Shown in pieces: positions 1-7,613 of a DNA stretch of 64,000 nt. The stretch spans positions 4,560,501 to 4,624,500 of the forward strand of contig NZ_OY764327.1 of NCBI RefSeq assembly GCF_963668385.1, read 5' to 3'. The notes beneath the pieces are model-generated. The model was not told the DNA's origin. It made no database searches and worked only from the letters and a program-made list of their open reading frames with translations. A program made the position numbers and the translations under genes. The DNA comes from an uncultured Carboxylicivirga sp. GTDB taxonomy: Bacteria; Bacteroidota; Bacteroidia; Bacteroidales; Marinilabiliaceae. Every line of letters starts with the position of its first letter. The stretch's first letter is position 1.

Positions 1-401
1 TTTCGAATTTGAGCAAGAAATGTAGGTTGGATATGATTCAAATCCGGTTTTGGATGATCCTTCAAATATTTATCAAGGTATTTTCCAATCGTTGCATCCA
101 TTACCGATTTTCCGAGTATTGGACTTAAGTCAACAGCGACCTCATAAAGATCGTATTTATGATAGCCAACAGGGTTATAATATCCAATTGATCCATCCTT
201 AAATATCATGACGTCTTTACCTTCGGTCGAAACTTTATTGTAGACCAAATTTCTATATGAGCCATCTTTATAAAATAGAAAGAACGTGGAAGATTGCTCT
301 TTTTGATTTATCCAGGTACCTCTAATTTCTTTTTTCTCAGAATTACAGGTGCCAAGGATGCAAGGCATGATAAATATGAAGAAAAAGATAATTGGCTTCA
401 T
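1..401 (-). CDS. Putative lipoprotein, 3' end cut by window edge
   Basis: An open frame runs from an ATG at 399-401 (minus strand) off the left edge, 133 codons without a stop. The N-terminus (MKPIIFFFIFIMPCILGTCNSEK) has a short hydrophobic segment and a Cys at about residue 19 that could be a loose Bacteroidota lipobox, followed by a charged mature start. A stretch near residues 27-45 (RGTWINQ...FFLFYKDGSY) resembles small lipocalin-like or META-like domains that begin with a G-x-W motif, but I cannot assign a family. It is probably exported and anchored in the envelope. The function is unknown. The missing C-terminus lies beyond the window. Confidence 0.6.
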   Translation of the reverse strand, partial: MKPIIFFFIFIMPCILGTCNSEKKEIRGTWINQKEQSSTFFLFYKDGSYRNLVYNKVSTEGKDVMIFKDGSIGYYNPVGYHKYDLYEVAVDLSPILGKSVMDATIGKYLDKYLKDHPKPDLNHIQPTFLAQIR

Positions 402-794
402 TATAGTCGTGTAAATTATAGACTATAAGCAAGTTCGAGAAATTCATTATAAAAGTCAAACATAAGAAAGATGCATATTCAAATCTTTCATGAGAGAGCT
501 GTCTCTATTGCCGGGTTTTCAATCTGTAACGGTAATACCCCTCTCCTTGCAGGATGTATTTGTGTTGTAGTTCAATATTATCTCATCCTAATGCAATTTA
601 TACAACTTCTCGCACCGTTTTTAGTAGGCTTAGCACAATTTTATAGTGTCCTGGGTCAATATAATCCCATCCAAATGAAATTTTTATATCAATTTAGCTA
701 TTTTCTGTTATCAATCTAAATACAAATTATGGTTCAGATAATTATAATCTTCAAATACTATAAAATGTTTAATCGTTGTCTTGCCTTATTCTGA
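402..794. other. Gene-free stretch
   Basis: No convincing coding potential on either strand. The short open frame on the plus strand around 471-719 has no recognisable domain and an unnatural composition. The first part presumably carries the promoter of the leftward lipoprotein gene. Confidence 0.4.
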
Positions 795-913
795 ATGAAA
801 AATGATTTGCATTATTTTTGCAAAGAATTTATTGAACAACACAAAGGAAACATCTGGGCCGAAAGCCAAAAGGTATTGGAACAACCTTTTATTTTACTTT
901 ACCCATACAATAA
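795..913 (+). pseudogene. Relic of a sensor histidine kinase C-terminus (frameshifted)
   Basis: Codons from 819 read CKEFIEQHKGNIWAES, the pattern after the G2 box of HATPase_c domains (L-x-x-C-K-E-F-I-E-x-H-x-G-x-I-W-x-E-S). At about 867-871 the frame breaks. One base later the reading resumes as KGIGTTFYFTLPIQ and stops at TAA 911-913, which is the classical kinase ending (G-x-G-(S/T)-T-F-x-F-x-L-P). Only the last ~38 residues survive; the His box, N and G1 boxes and all sensor domains are absent upstream, and a stop (TGA 792-794) precedes the fragment. This is a decayed gene remnant and not a functional protein. I see no partner response regulator. Confidence 0.75.
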
Positions 914-945
914 TAAAAAAAGGCAAGAATATGAACTCCTTGCCT
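914..945 (-). terminator. Rho-independent terminator of the doxX unit
   Basis: AGGCAAG (921-927) pairs with CTTGCCT (939-945). On the minus strand the stem is followed by a run of seven T (plus-strand A, 914-920). It lies just past the stop of the doxX-like gene. Confidence 0.75.
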
Positions 946-970
946 CTTCTAACTTTTATATCTTCTCGGA

Positions 971-1372
971 TTAGTCCCAGTTATTGCTACTCGAAATGGC
1001 ATATTTACCAGCTCCAGTGAAAAATAAAGCAACAGCACCAAATAAATACAAGCCTAAAAGTTCAACAGCCCATCCTCCATGTTCACTCATTGAGAATAAT
1101 TGACCTGCATGAGCCATTGCAATTGCCACAATACAGTTAAATGCAAAAATAGCAGCTGCAATACGTGTTCTAAATCCGGCAATAATTGCAATTGGAGCTA
1201 ACACCTCTCCAACTAAAACACCATAAGCAATAAATGATGGTAAGCCCATGCTACCAAGCATTCCTTTTATAAAATCTAAACCATGTACTAGTTTGGCAAT
1301 TCCATGCAATAACATCAAGACACCTACTGATAAACGTAAAACTAGTAATCATAAATCGTTGTTTCTATTCAT
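971..1372 (-). pseudogene. DoxX family membrane protein, interrupted by an in-frame TGA
   Basis: DoxX/SURF4-type small membrane protein with four hydrophobic segments, ending in GAGKYAISS. The natural start is the ATG at 1370-1372 (MNRNNDL), but codon 8 is TGA (minus strand, plus positions 1349-1351). Reading continues in the same frame as LLVLRLSVGVLMLLHGIAKL, which is exactly the expected first transmembrane helix of the family. Full length would be 133 residues, normal for DoxX. Without read-through, only a protein starting at TTG 1318 or ATG 1315 (115 or 114 residues) can be made, lacking most of helix 1. Many homologues have Gly at this place, so one base change (GGA to TGA) would explain it. 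Alternatives: a sequencing error, or a functional short form. Other genes here use TGA as a normal stop. Confidence 0.65.
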
Positions 1373-1623
1373 TTTCCCCTTATTGAAATTAATAATTCAA
1401 TTTGCCTCTTGGCAAAAAACATTTCTTTTAATATTTCAAACTCAAACATTGGTGTTTCATCGTTTGTTCAAAGCTAATTTGCTGTTTAGTACTTTTTAAC
1501 TTCCATTTAACAACTAACACCAATTATTGAAATATGTCTGCAAATTTAACGTAGGAAGCTCCAATAAAGACTTGATCTATGTTAAGAAAAATCGGTTACT
1601 ATAGAAACCTAAGAAAGTAGGAA
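1373..1623. other. Gene-free stretch with possible doxX promoter
   Basis: Only a minus-strand TAAATTTG at 1541-1548, matching the Bacteroidota -7 consensus TAnnTTTG, stands out; no good -33 element was seen at the right distance. No coding signal. Confidence 0.35.
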
Positions 1624-1652
1624 CAAAAAAAGGTGTCTAACTTAGGCACCTT
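1624..1652 (-). terminator. Rho-independent terminator after HIT gene
   Basis: Ten-base-pair hairpin with a 3-nt loop at 1630-1652 (AAGGTGTCTA against TTAGGCACCTT, with one G-T pair), followed on the minus strand by seven T (1624-1630). Confidence 0.85.
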
Positions 1653-1676
1653 CTAATATTTTGATAGACTTGATTA

Positions 1677-2102
1677 TTATAAGTTTGCTTTAATTTTTTT
1701 AATCATTTCTGAATATTCTTCATCTGTAAGATAGGTTTGTTGTGGATTCATCTCAAAAACGCCTCCGAATTTATATCCATCTACATATTTTGGTGCAATA
1801 TGCATGTGAATATGAGTTAATGTATCGGAATAGGCACTGTAATTAATCTTTGTTGGATTAAAGGTTTTTTGTATGGCTCTACCCACTTTTGCAACATCGG
1901 CCATAAAAGCATTTCGTTCACTATCGCTTAATTCATGAAATTCAATTCCATGATCTTTGTAAACAACATTGCATCGTCCGGTATACGATTGTTCTTTAAA
2001 TAAAAAGAGTTGCGATACTTCTAAATCGCATATTTTAATCATTAATTCATCAAGTATTGGTAAATGCTGACAATACAAACATTCAGAAGCGGGACTTTTC
2101 AT
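1677..2102 (-). CDS. HIT family protein (histidine triad nucleotide hydrolase)
   Basis: 141-residue histidine triad protein. The catalytic signature H-phi-H-phi-H-phi-phi is present as HIHMHIAP (His97, His99, His101), near the C-terminus as expected. An N-terminal CLYCQ (C8, C11) with a following H13 resembles the zinc-binding start of Hint/Fhit-like members. Members hydrolyse or transfer nucleotide phosphoramidates and dinucleoside polyphosphates in the cytoplasm; the exact substrate cannot be read from sequence. Single gene with its own terminator just downstream. Confidence 0.9.
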   Translation of the reverse strand: MKSPASECLYCQHLPILDELMIKICDLEVSQLFLFKEQSYTGRCNVVYKDHGIEFHELSDSERNAFMADVAKVGRAIQKTFNPTKINYSAYSDTLTHIHMHIAPKYVDGYKFGGVFEMNPQQTYLTDEEYSEMIKKIKANL

Positions 2103-2226
2103 TTAATTTTATGCTTTACATTATATGAATAAGAATCTTATTACAGAATTACTAATTAAGAGCATTTGCAATATAACATAAAATAACAAACGAATTATTT
2201 TATTTGATAATAAAAAGTAGATATAT

Positions 2227-2517
2227 CTATTTCAAAACCAAATCCATCACAATCTCCTCACCTATTGCCTGGTTCAAATTAATGATAATGCGATCTTTAT
2301 ACATCAGTAATTCGTTACGCAATACACTTGAATTTAATTCAACATATAATGTTCCTTGATACATATATATCCGCCGTGTGGCTCGACCTACCGATGGCCC
2401 CAAAACCCTCTCCCAATACTGAACCGCTCGATTCTGCATCAGTCCCTGATTTAGTTTTTTTTCTTTCAGATACTCTTTTAATATGTCGCTAATAGGTTGT
2501 ACTGCTTTGCGTTTCAT
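2227..2517 (-). CDS. DUF721 (DciA-like) protein
   Basis: 96-residue protein with the DUF721 pattern: an N-terminal helix (ISDILKEYLKEKKL), then VQYWERVLGPSVGRAT, then a C-terminal LYVELNSSVLRNELLMYKDRI. This small domain is related to DciA, the loader of the replicative helicase in bacteria without DnaC/DnaI. The stop of recF and this start are 2 nt apart (2520/2517), so the two are cotranscribed and probably translationally coupled, a pairing seen in many Bacteroidota. A role at the replication fork is inferred from family and neighbour only. Confidence 0.8.
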   Translation of the reverse strand: MKRKAVQPISDILKEYLKEKKLNQGLMQNRAVQYWERVLGPSVGRATRRIYMYQGTLYVELNSSVLRNELLMYKDRIIINLNQAIGEEIVMDLVLK

Positions 2518-2519
2518 TT

Positions 2520-3629
2520 TTACTGATTAATCTCCTGAACCTCCCCGGCTTCTACGTTAAACATTTTAAAACTTTTGCCTGTTTGAGGCAATGTTTCAAT
2601 TAAATAATCGGCACTTGTATGAGTAATAAATATCTGACTAAACATGTCTTCACTCACTAACTGCAAGAGACGACTGCTCCTTTGGTTATCTAATTTATCG
2701 AAAATATCGTCGAGCAATAAAATAGGTTTAATACCATTATGACGATGAATAAATTCGTATTGTGCGAGTTTTAAGGCAATCAAAAACGTTTTCTTTTGAC
2801 CTTGCGACGCTATTTTTTTTATAGGAAAGCCTGATAACATCATTTCTAAGTCATCTTTATGAATACCTTTAGTTGTATAGCCTAAACTCAAATCTTTAGT
2901 TCGGGCTTCAACAAGCTGTTCCTTTAAACCACCCTGCTGTAAATGCGAAGTGTAACCTAACGAAATAGCCTCATTACCAGCCGATACATATGCGTAATGT
3001 TTTTGAAAAACAGCTACTAATTCTTTTATAAACTCACTGCGTTTTCCATATATTTTATCAGCCAATGCCGATAATTGTTCATCCCACAATTCCAACATAT
3101 CCATGTTGCGGTTGCCACTCTCCTTCATCGATTTTAAAGTGGCATTTCGTTGTTGCAAGGATCTGTTGTAACGCATCAGATCATCCAGATAAGGTTTATC
3201 GTATTGCGATATAACACCATCGATATATTTACGCCGTAAATCACTACCATCGTTTATTAGTTGTTCGTCCGAAGGTGAAATCATCACCAATGGCAAAAAG
3301 CCAATATGGTCCGATAATTTATTATATTCTTTTTTATTACGTTTAAAATGCTTTTTCTGAGCTTTTTTTAGCCCACAATAAATGTGTTCATCTTCATCTT
3401 TTCGTTTGTACTGCCCTTGTACCACCATAAACTCCTGCCCATGCTGAATATTTTGGCTATCAATAGAATTAAAATAACTTTTGCAGAAAGATAAATAATA
3501 CAAAGCATCCAACACATTGGTTTTACCTGCACCATTATGGCCTACCATACAGTTAATTCCATCTGAAAACTCAATTTCAGTCTGAGCAATATTTTTAAAA
3601 TTTACAAGACTAAGATGCTTAATGTACAT
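2520..3629 (-). CDS. recF: DNA replication and repair protein RecF
   Basis: 369-residue SMC-like ATPase, normal RecF length. Walker A is GHNGAGKT at residues 30-37. The ABC signature (SQGQKKTFLIALKLAQ) and Walker B (PILLLDDIFDKLD) follow in the C-terminal third. The N-terminus MYIKHLSLVNFKNI is typical. RecF binds ATP and gapped DNA and, with RecO and RecR, helps load RecA onto SSB-coated single-stranded DNA. First gene of an operon with the DUF721 protein. No dnaA or dnaN is adjacent, unlike the classic proteobacterial arrangement. Confidence 0.97.
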   Translation of the reverse strand: MYIKHLSLVNFKNIAQTEIEFSDGINCMVGHNGAGKTNVLDALYYLSFCKSYFNSIDSQNIQHGQEFMVVQGQYKRKDEDEHIYCGLKKAQKKHFKRNKKEYNKLSDHIGFLPLVMISPSDEQLINDGSDLRRKYIDGVISQYDKPYLDDLMRYNRSLQQRNATLKSMKESGNRNMDMLELWDEQLSALADKIYGKRSEFIKELVAVFQKHYAYVSAGNEAISLGYTSHLQQGGLKEQLVEARTKDLSLGYTTKGIHKDDLEMMLSGFPIKKIASQGQKKTFLIALKLAQYEFIHRHNGIKPILLLDDIFDKLDNQRSSRLLQLVSEDMFSQIFITHTSADYLIETLPQTGKSFKMFNVEAGEVQEINQ

Positions 3630-3799
3630 GAATTTTATAATTTACCACAAAAGTAATGATAGCTTTTTATCGATCCATCTTAAAATTATTTTTTGTGAAA
3701 GATATTTTTATCAACAGTACCCTAAAAAAAAGAATCCATATGTTGTTTTTTTGGTAAAACAATTACATTTTTGCGCATTGAATAAAATAAACACAAAAT

Positions 3800-4483
3800 A
3801 TGTCAAAGCAACAAAAGGGAGCTCACGCAGATGAAAATCTAGAACACGTTGAGAGCGCATTGAGTAAAACAGAGCATTTTATTGAAGAAAATCAAAACAT
3901 TCTTACTACCGTAGCATTGGTTCTTATTGTTATTGTAGCAGGTTATTATGGTTTATCAAAATTGTATTTCCAACCATTGGAAAACAATGCTCAGAAGCAA
4001 ATATTTTATGCTCAACAGTACTTTGAGCAAGACAGTTTTAAATTAGCTTTAAACGGCGACGGTATTAATCCTGGGTTTATCGAAATTATGGATGAGTACG
4101 GTTCAACTAAAGCAGGTAAATTATCTGCATTTTATGCAGGTGTTTCAAATTTGCATTTAGGTAACTATGATGAAGCAATCTCTTATTTAGATGATTTTTC
4201 AACTAGTGATGAAATGATTGCTGCAACAGCTGCAGGTGCTATGGGTGATGCTTATATGGAATTAGGTAAGACTGATGAGGCAATTAGCCAATATAAAAAA
4301 GCATCAGCTTACGACAACAGCATTACAGCTCCAACTTACTTAATGAAATTAGGTGTGGCATACGAAACTGCCAACAACAATGCAGAAGCTGTTAAAGCCT
4401 ACACTGCCATTAAAGAGCAATACAAAACTTCAACCGAAGCTCGCCAAATTGATAAATATATCACAAGAGCAGAATTGAAGTAA
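3800..4483 (+). CDS. Membrane-anchored tetratricopeptide repeat protein
   Basis: 227 residues. A charged N-terminus (1-35), one transmembrane helix at about 38-57 (ILTTVALVLIVIVAGYYGLS), then helical repeats: AGKLSAFYAGVSNLHLGNYDEAISYLDDF, AAGAMGDAYMELGKTDEAISQYKKA and YLMKLGVAYETANNNAEAVKAYTAI are three TPR units. The topology (short cytoplasmic N-terminus, one helix, outer TPR domain) resembles YfgM-like proteins that work as periplasmic chaperone partners, but no specific partner can be named. I chose the ATG at 3800 because an upstream extension in another frame has no coding character. Monocistronic, with a strong terminator. Confidence 0.85.
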   Translation: MSKQQKGAHADENLEHVESALSKTEHFIEENQNILTTVALVLIVIVAGYYGLSKLYFQPLENNAQKQIFYAQQYFEQDSFKLALNGDGINPGFIEIMDEYGSTKAGKLSAFYAGVSNLHLGNYDEAISYLDDFSTSDEMIAATAAGAMGDAYMELGKTDEAISQYKKASAYDNSITAPTYLMKLGVAYETANNNAEAVKAYTAIKEQYKTSTEARQIDKYITRAELK

Positions 4484-4502
4484 GAAAATTATAAAGTTAT
4501 TT

Positions 4503-4535
4503 AAAGAGGTTGCAGATAAGCAACCTCTTTTTTTT
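4503..4535 (+). terminator. Rho-independent terminator after TPR gene
   Basis: AAAGAGGTTGC (4503-4513) pairs perfectly with GCAACCTCTTT (4520-4530), with a 6-nt loop and T through 4535. Confidence 0.95.
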
Positions 4536-4714
4536 GTCATTTTTTTAAATGAACAAAAGCTTATGTTTTTGGTCGAGCTATAAATCCCAATAAAATACAA
4601 AATCATTGATTGACTTTATCAGTATATTTTTAAAATGATGAAACACCCCATTCATATTTGGAATAATACGCAAGACGAAACATTCAATAGGATTTGATTA
4701 CAATAAATGTAAGA
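4536..4714. other. Gene-free stretch upstream of ribH promoter
   Basis: AT-rich, no open frame of interest and no repeat noticed. Together with the leader (4749-4910) it separates the TPR gene from ribH. I looked for an RFN-type (FMN) riboswitch core in front of ribH and did not see one. Confidence 0.35.
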
Positions 4715-4748
4715 TTGTAGTATATGATATAATGTTTAATTATTTTTG
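4715..4748 (+). promoter_or_regulatory. Putative Bacteroidota promoter for ribH
   Basis: TTG at 4715-4717 and TATTTTTG at 4741-4748 (matches TAnnTTTG), with a 23-nt spacer, at the long end of the usual range. Use of this promoter would give ribH a leader of about 155 nt. Confidence 0.45.
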
Positions 4749-4910
4749 CAGAAAATTATTATTTAGGATTTATTATACCTACGCTCAATCAATTTCTATG
4801 GATCGGTTCTATTGTGATAAGAATGCGATAAAAATTTTGAGCAGGATAAACTTAAATCAAGCATTTGGTGTTACGGTATAATAATGAGCAAAGCATAAAA
4901 AATAAAAGCA

Positions 4911-5405
4911 ATGGCAACAAGTTTAAAAAATTTATCAGATTATAATATTGAGGATGTTCCTTCCGCAGCATCTATGAAATTCGGAATTGTTGTTTCGGAA
5001 TGGAATACCGAAATTACCGAAGCTTTATATAATGGTGCCTTCGATACATTGGTGAAAAATGGCGCTAGTCAGGATAACATCATCAAAAAGTATGTGCCTG
5101 GAAGTTTTGAATTAACTGCTGGCGCTAAATATTTAGCTGAAATGACAGATGTTGATGCTGTTATTTGTATTGGATGCGTTATTCAGGGTGATACTCCGCA
5201 TTTCGATTTTGTATGTTCGGGAGTAACGCAAGGTATAACACAACTAAACCTTCAATACCCAATCCCATTTATTTTTAGTGTATTAACTACCTCTAATCAG
5301 CAACAAGCATTAGACAGAGCCGGAGGTAAACACGGAAACAAAGGTGACGAAGGTGCAATTACAGCCATTAAAATGGTACATTTGAAAGAATCATTGAAAG
5401 CTTAA
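4911..5405 (+). CDS. ribH: 6,7-dimethyl-8-ribityllumazine synthase
   Basis: 164 residues, the usual length. It condenses 5-amino-6-ribitylamino-uracil with dihydroxybutanone phosphate, the penultimate step of riboflavin synthesis, as an icosahedral or pentameric assembly in the cytoplasm. Visible signatures: VSEWNTEIT (the conserved F/W-N near residue 31), [29 protein letters not shown] with the catalytic His97, and the C-terminal [17 protein letters not shown]...NKGDEGA. The rest of the riboflavin pathway is not in the window. A terminator follows at 5429-5457. Confidence 0.97.
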   Translation: MATSLKNLSDYNIEDVPSAASMKFGIVVSEWNTEITEALYNGAFDTLVKNGASQDNIIKKYVPGSFELTAGAKYLAEMTDVDAVICIGCVIQGDTPHFDFVCSGVTQGITQLNLQYPIPFIFSVLTTSNQQQALDRAGGKHGNKGDEGAITAIKMVHLKESLKA

Positions 5406-5762
5406 TTGATACCACAAAATAGTAAAAGCACTCTGGATCTTATTCAGGGTGTTTTTTGCTTTTATACAAACCTCTTTATGCATTGTATCAATCCAACTCA
5501 TATAAGGGCTAATTATGGGCTTTAAATCAGATATTCTACTCGGAATATTCATCTTTTTTCTACGAATCACACTAAGCGGTTTCTTAATCACTTGGGTCGC
5601 ATATTCAGTTATACTTTCACTGATAACATGCACCTTTGTTTCTTCCGATTTTGTTGAACCTTTTTGTGACTTCTCATTGTGAGAAAAATACATTGGATCG
5701 AAAAATAGTTGCATAAACCATTCGGTTAGCCATTCGATTTTACTTAAAAAAAATTGTTCCAT
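5391..5762 (-). CDS. Hypothetical protein, antisense to the ribH 3' end (doubtful)
   Basis: An open frame of 123 codons from ATG 5762. It overlaps the last 15 nt of ribH and all of its terminator on the opposite strand. The N-terminus is aromatic and hydrophobic ([23 protein letters not shown]), the middle is rich in Ser/Lys/Glu, and a basic patch ([10 protein letters not shown]) follows. I recognise no domain. For: length without stops in AT-rich DNA, plausible amino-acid composition, and an otherwise unexplained 350-nt space between ribH and the next gene. Against: overlap with a neighbour's terminator and no visible promoter or ribosome site. Confidence 0.4.
   Translation of the reverse strand: MEQFFLSKIEWLTEWFMQLFFDPMYFSHNEKSQKGSTKSEETKVHVISESITEYATQVIKKPLSVIRRKKMNIPSRISDLKPIISPYMSWIDTMHKEVCIKAKNTLNKIQSAFTILWYQLSFQ
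5429..5457 (+). terminator. Rho-independent terminator of ribH
   Basis: CACTCTG (5429-5435) pairs with CAGGGTG (5445-5451) through one G-T pair, followed by six T (5452-5457). Confidence 0.7.
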
Positions 5763-5869
5763 AGCTTAAGTTTTTAGAATTGTTGATGTAGGATATAAAA
5801 TCTTCGTTCTGATTCGGAAGAGAATTGTATTGCAATATTACACTGATAAACAATTTTATATGAAGTTTA

Positions 5870-5964
5870 TTAAGCACTTTATTAAGATTAATTTTTTACT
5901 TAAGTATGGATTAAGCTTAATAAAACACTTAACTTTTTGCTTAATATTTTATAGCTTTGCTTAA
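5870..5964 (+). promoter_or_regulatory. Array of eight TTAA(G)/(C)TTAA elements over a promoter
   Basis: Eight TTAA cores start at 5870, 5882, 5900, 5911, 5917, 5929, 5941 and 5961. The left ones read TTAAG and the right ones CTTAA, so the cluster is roughly symmetric about the palindrome TTAAGCTTAA (5911-5920). A -7-like TAGCTTTG lies at 5952-5959 between the last two elements, 22 nt before the ATG at 5981. This looks like a multi-site operator for the next gene; the binding protein is unknown. Confidence 0.5.
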
Positions 5965-5980
5965 TTGAGTAAATTCATTT

Positions 5981-7132
5981 ATGTCTTTTCATCCCGATCA
6001 ACATATCGTCATTAAATGTGCATTGCATCTTATGAAGCAATGGCCACTCTTTATGGATGGTATTGATCGGATCTACGGCTTTTGGCCTGATAATGGTACC
6101 AATGGCTATCAAGGCATGGAATGGCAACGAGAATTTGGAGACGAGATTCTAGATGTAAGTTTAAATACTCAAACATTCCTAAGAAACGAAGCCAAGCTTA
6201 ATACTGGTTTTCAGTGGCTAAATGCAGATCGACTTCCATTTATTTCGCAAAACAATAATCAGTTAGCGCTACCGCAATTAGATTTATTTACCGAATCGAA
6301 ATATTTGGTTTTACACATCAACCAGAAAATTGGAAGTGAAAATTCACGAGCTCATTTTTATTTGTTTTTTCGCGACAACAAAAGCAATTTTGGAATAACA
6401 GAGAGTAAAGAGGCTTATTCAACATCTGAAAAGGCAATTATTGGACGATTGGCAAAAAATCATTCTGATAGCATGGTTTCAGGATTTTTAAGTCACATTT
6501 CCGAAACAGTAAAGTTCAGAGAGACCACTCGAAACATATTGAAAGCCAAAAACAACCTTATTGAAGATGAAAAAAGTGATTTTCACAGGTGGAATAATTA
6601 TTGGCTGGATGATTATATTACTCTTTTAAGTAAAAGAGATGGCTTTAATTATGTTATAGAGAATGATGTGCGTCTGAAATTATACGAGGTATGTGACAAT
6701 CTTGAACAGATGAAGAAAAGTATCGAAAATAGTTTTGTTTACATTTGTAATCTTTACTTTTCAGAACCTGGTGATACAATAGAACTGGAATCATCCTATT
6801 TATTAATCGAACCAATGCAAGAAAATATCAATAATGCCTCTTCAACTATAAACAATAGAGTAAGTAGAACCGCAGATTTGCTAGATCGCTTGGAGAGATC
6901 AGCAATGGCAGTATTAAATAATGGCAATAACTTGACAAGCGCTGAGGTTGGCAAAAATATGGATAGAGCTATTACAGCTCCAGCTATAAGCGATGCACTT
7001 AAGAAAAATAAGGTGCGAATTCTACAATTACTATCGCAAAATCCTGATAAATGGCCAACAATACGCAGACATTTTAAGCCAGTGGTTAATCTTTATGAAA
7101 AAAACAAAGGTGACCTAAACGGCACATTGTAA
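5981..7132 (+). CDS. Protein of unknown function with basic C-terminal helical domain
   Basis: 383 residues; I do not recognise the family. No signal peptide or membrane helix, so probably cytoplasmic. The first 110 residues are rich in Trp and Asp/Asn (MKQWPLFMDGIDRIYGFWP...GMEWQREFGDEIL). The middle (about 150-290) is helical and charged. The end (about 318-375: LTSAEVGKNMDRAITAPAISDALKKNKVRILQLLSQNPDKWPTIRR split by short turns) resembles a small helical DNA-binding module: R-x-x-R/H-F-K-P after a helix pair. The promoter region carries a dense repeat array (5870-5964), which would suit self-regulation by such a protein. This is inference. Followed 100 nt later by tRNA-Lys. Confidence 0.7.
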   Translation: MSFHPDQHIVIKCALHLMKQWPLFMDGIDRIYGFWPDNGTNGYQGMEWQREFGDEILDVSLNTQTFLRNEAKLNTGFQWLNADRLPFISQNNNQLALPQLDLFTESKYLVLHINQKIGSENSRAHFYLFFRDNKSNFGITESKEAYSTSEKAIIGRLAKNHSDSMVSGFLSHISETVKFRETTRNILKAKNNLIEDEKSDFHRWNNYWLDDYITLLSKRDGFNYVIENDVRLKLYEVCDNLEQMKKSIENSFVYICNLYFSEPGDTIELESSYLLIEPMQENINNASSTINNRVSRTADLLDRLERSAMAVLNNGNNLTSAEVGKNMDRAITAPAISDALKKNKVRILQLLSQNPDKWPTIRRHFKPVVNLYEKNKGDLNGTL

Positions 7133-7182
7133 GGTATTTAACACCAAAAGGTAAAAAAAATATTACTTTTTTAATATTTTTA

Positions 7183-7214
7183 TTTGGCCAGTATTATACA
7201 AACGTCTATATTTG
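7183..7214 (+). promoter_or_regulatory. Promoter of tRNA-Lys
   Basis: TTTG at 7183-7186, 20-nt spacer, TATATTTG at 7207-7214: a near-perfect Bacteroidota sigma-A promoter, 18 nt before the tRNA 5' end. Confidence 0.8.
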
Positions 7215-7232
7215 CAACCGCAAAAACAGGAT

Positions 7233-7308
7233 GATTCAGTAGCTCAGCTGGTAGAGCACATCCCTTTTAAGGATGGGGTCCTGGGTTCGAACCCCAGCTG
7301 AATCACCA
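7233..7308 (+). tRNA. tRNA-Lys (anticodon TTT), CCA encoded
   Basis: The cloverleaf reads clearly. Acceptor GATTCAG/CTGAATC (7233-7239, 7298-7304). D arm GCTC-AGCTGGTA-GAGC. Anticodon stem CATCC/GGATG with loop CTTTTAA, giving anticodon TTT. T arm CTGGG-TTCGAAC-CCCAG. Discriminator A at 7305 and CCA at 7306-7308. The mature body is 73 nt plus CCA. Confidence 0.98.
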
Positions 7309-7309
7309 C

Positions 7310-7340
7310 AAAAGCCTCGAAATTTTTCGGGGCTTTTTTT
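7310..7340 (+). terminator. Rho-independent terminator of tRNA-Lys
   Basis: AAAAGCC...CGAAA pairs with TTTCG...GGCTTTT (7310-7337) with a G-T position, ending in a T run to 7340. Confidence 0.9.
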
Positions 7341-7613
7341 ATTTCATATGGTCCGTATTAAGCTATTTTAAGTAAGCCTTATCTTTCTCAATTATCCATT
7401 TTCGCAACATGTAGATAGGACCGTGAATTTAATCAAGTATCTTATTAAATAAACAGCTTTAGGAAGCTCTTTTCATTTCGTGGTATACGAAACTTCGTTA
7501 TTACTCCAAAAACTTAATTAGAAGGTTGGTTATCCTAATCTTTTCACTTCATCAATATTAGATCTAGAGTTTCTGTAATCGTTTTTATTTTGTGAATACA
7601 TGAAATAGCAAAC
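7341..7613. other. Gene-free stretch between convergent units
   Basis: No open frame or repeat that I can support. The region lies between the tRNA terminator and the 3' end of the pyrKD operon. Confidence 0.35.

Noticed and set aside
471-719. 82-codon open frame on the plus strand
   Set aside because: No domain, low-complexity hydrophobic composition, no promoter or ribosome signal; probably chance in AT-rich DNA.
971-1372. TGA read as glycine or tryptophan (alternative genetic code or selenocysteine) in the doxX gene
   Set aside because: Other genes in the window end with TGA in normal places and no SECIS-like structure was sought out or evident; a simple nonsense mutation is the plainer reading.
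4749-4910. FMN (RFN) riboswitch in the ribH leader
   Set aside because: The conserved core of the RFN element is not visible in the 155-nt leader.
7341-7613. Possible decayed gene on the minus strand (fragment reading M-L-R-K-W-I-I-E-K-D-K-A-Y-L-K)
   Set aside because: Too short and without a recognisable family; frame broken upstream within a few codons.
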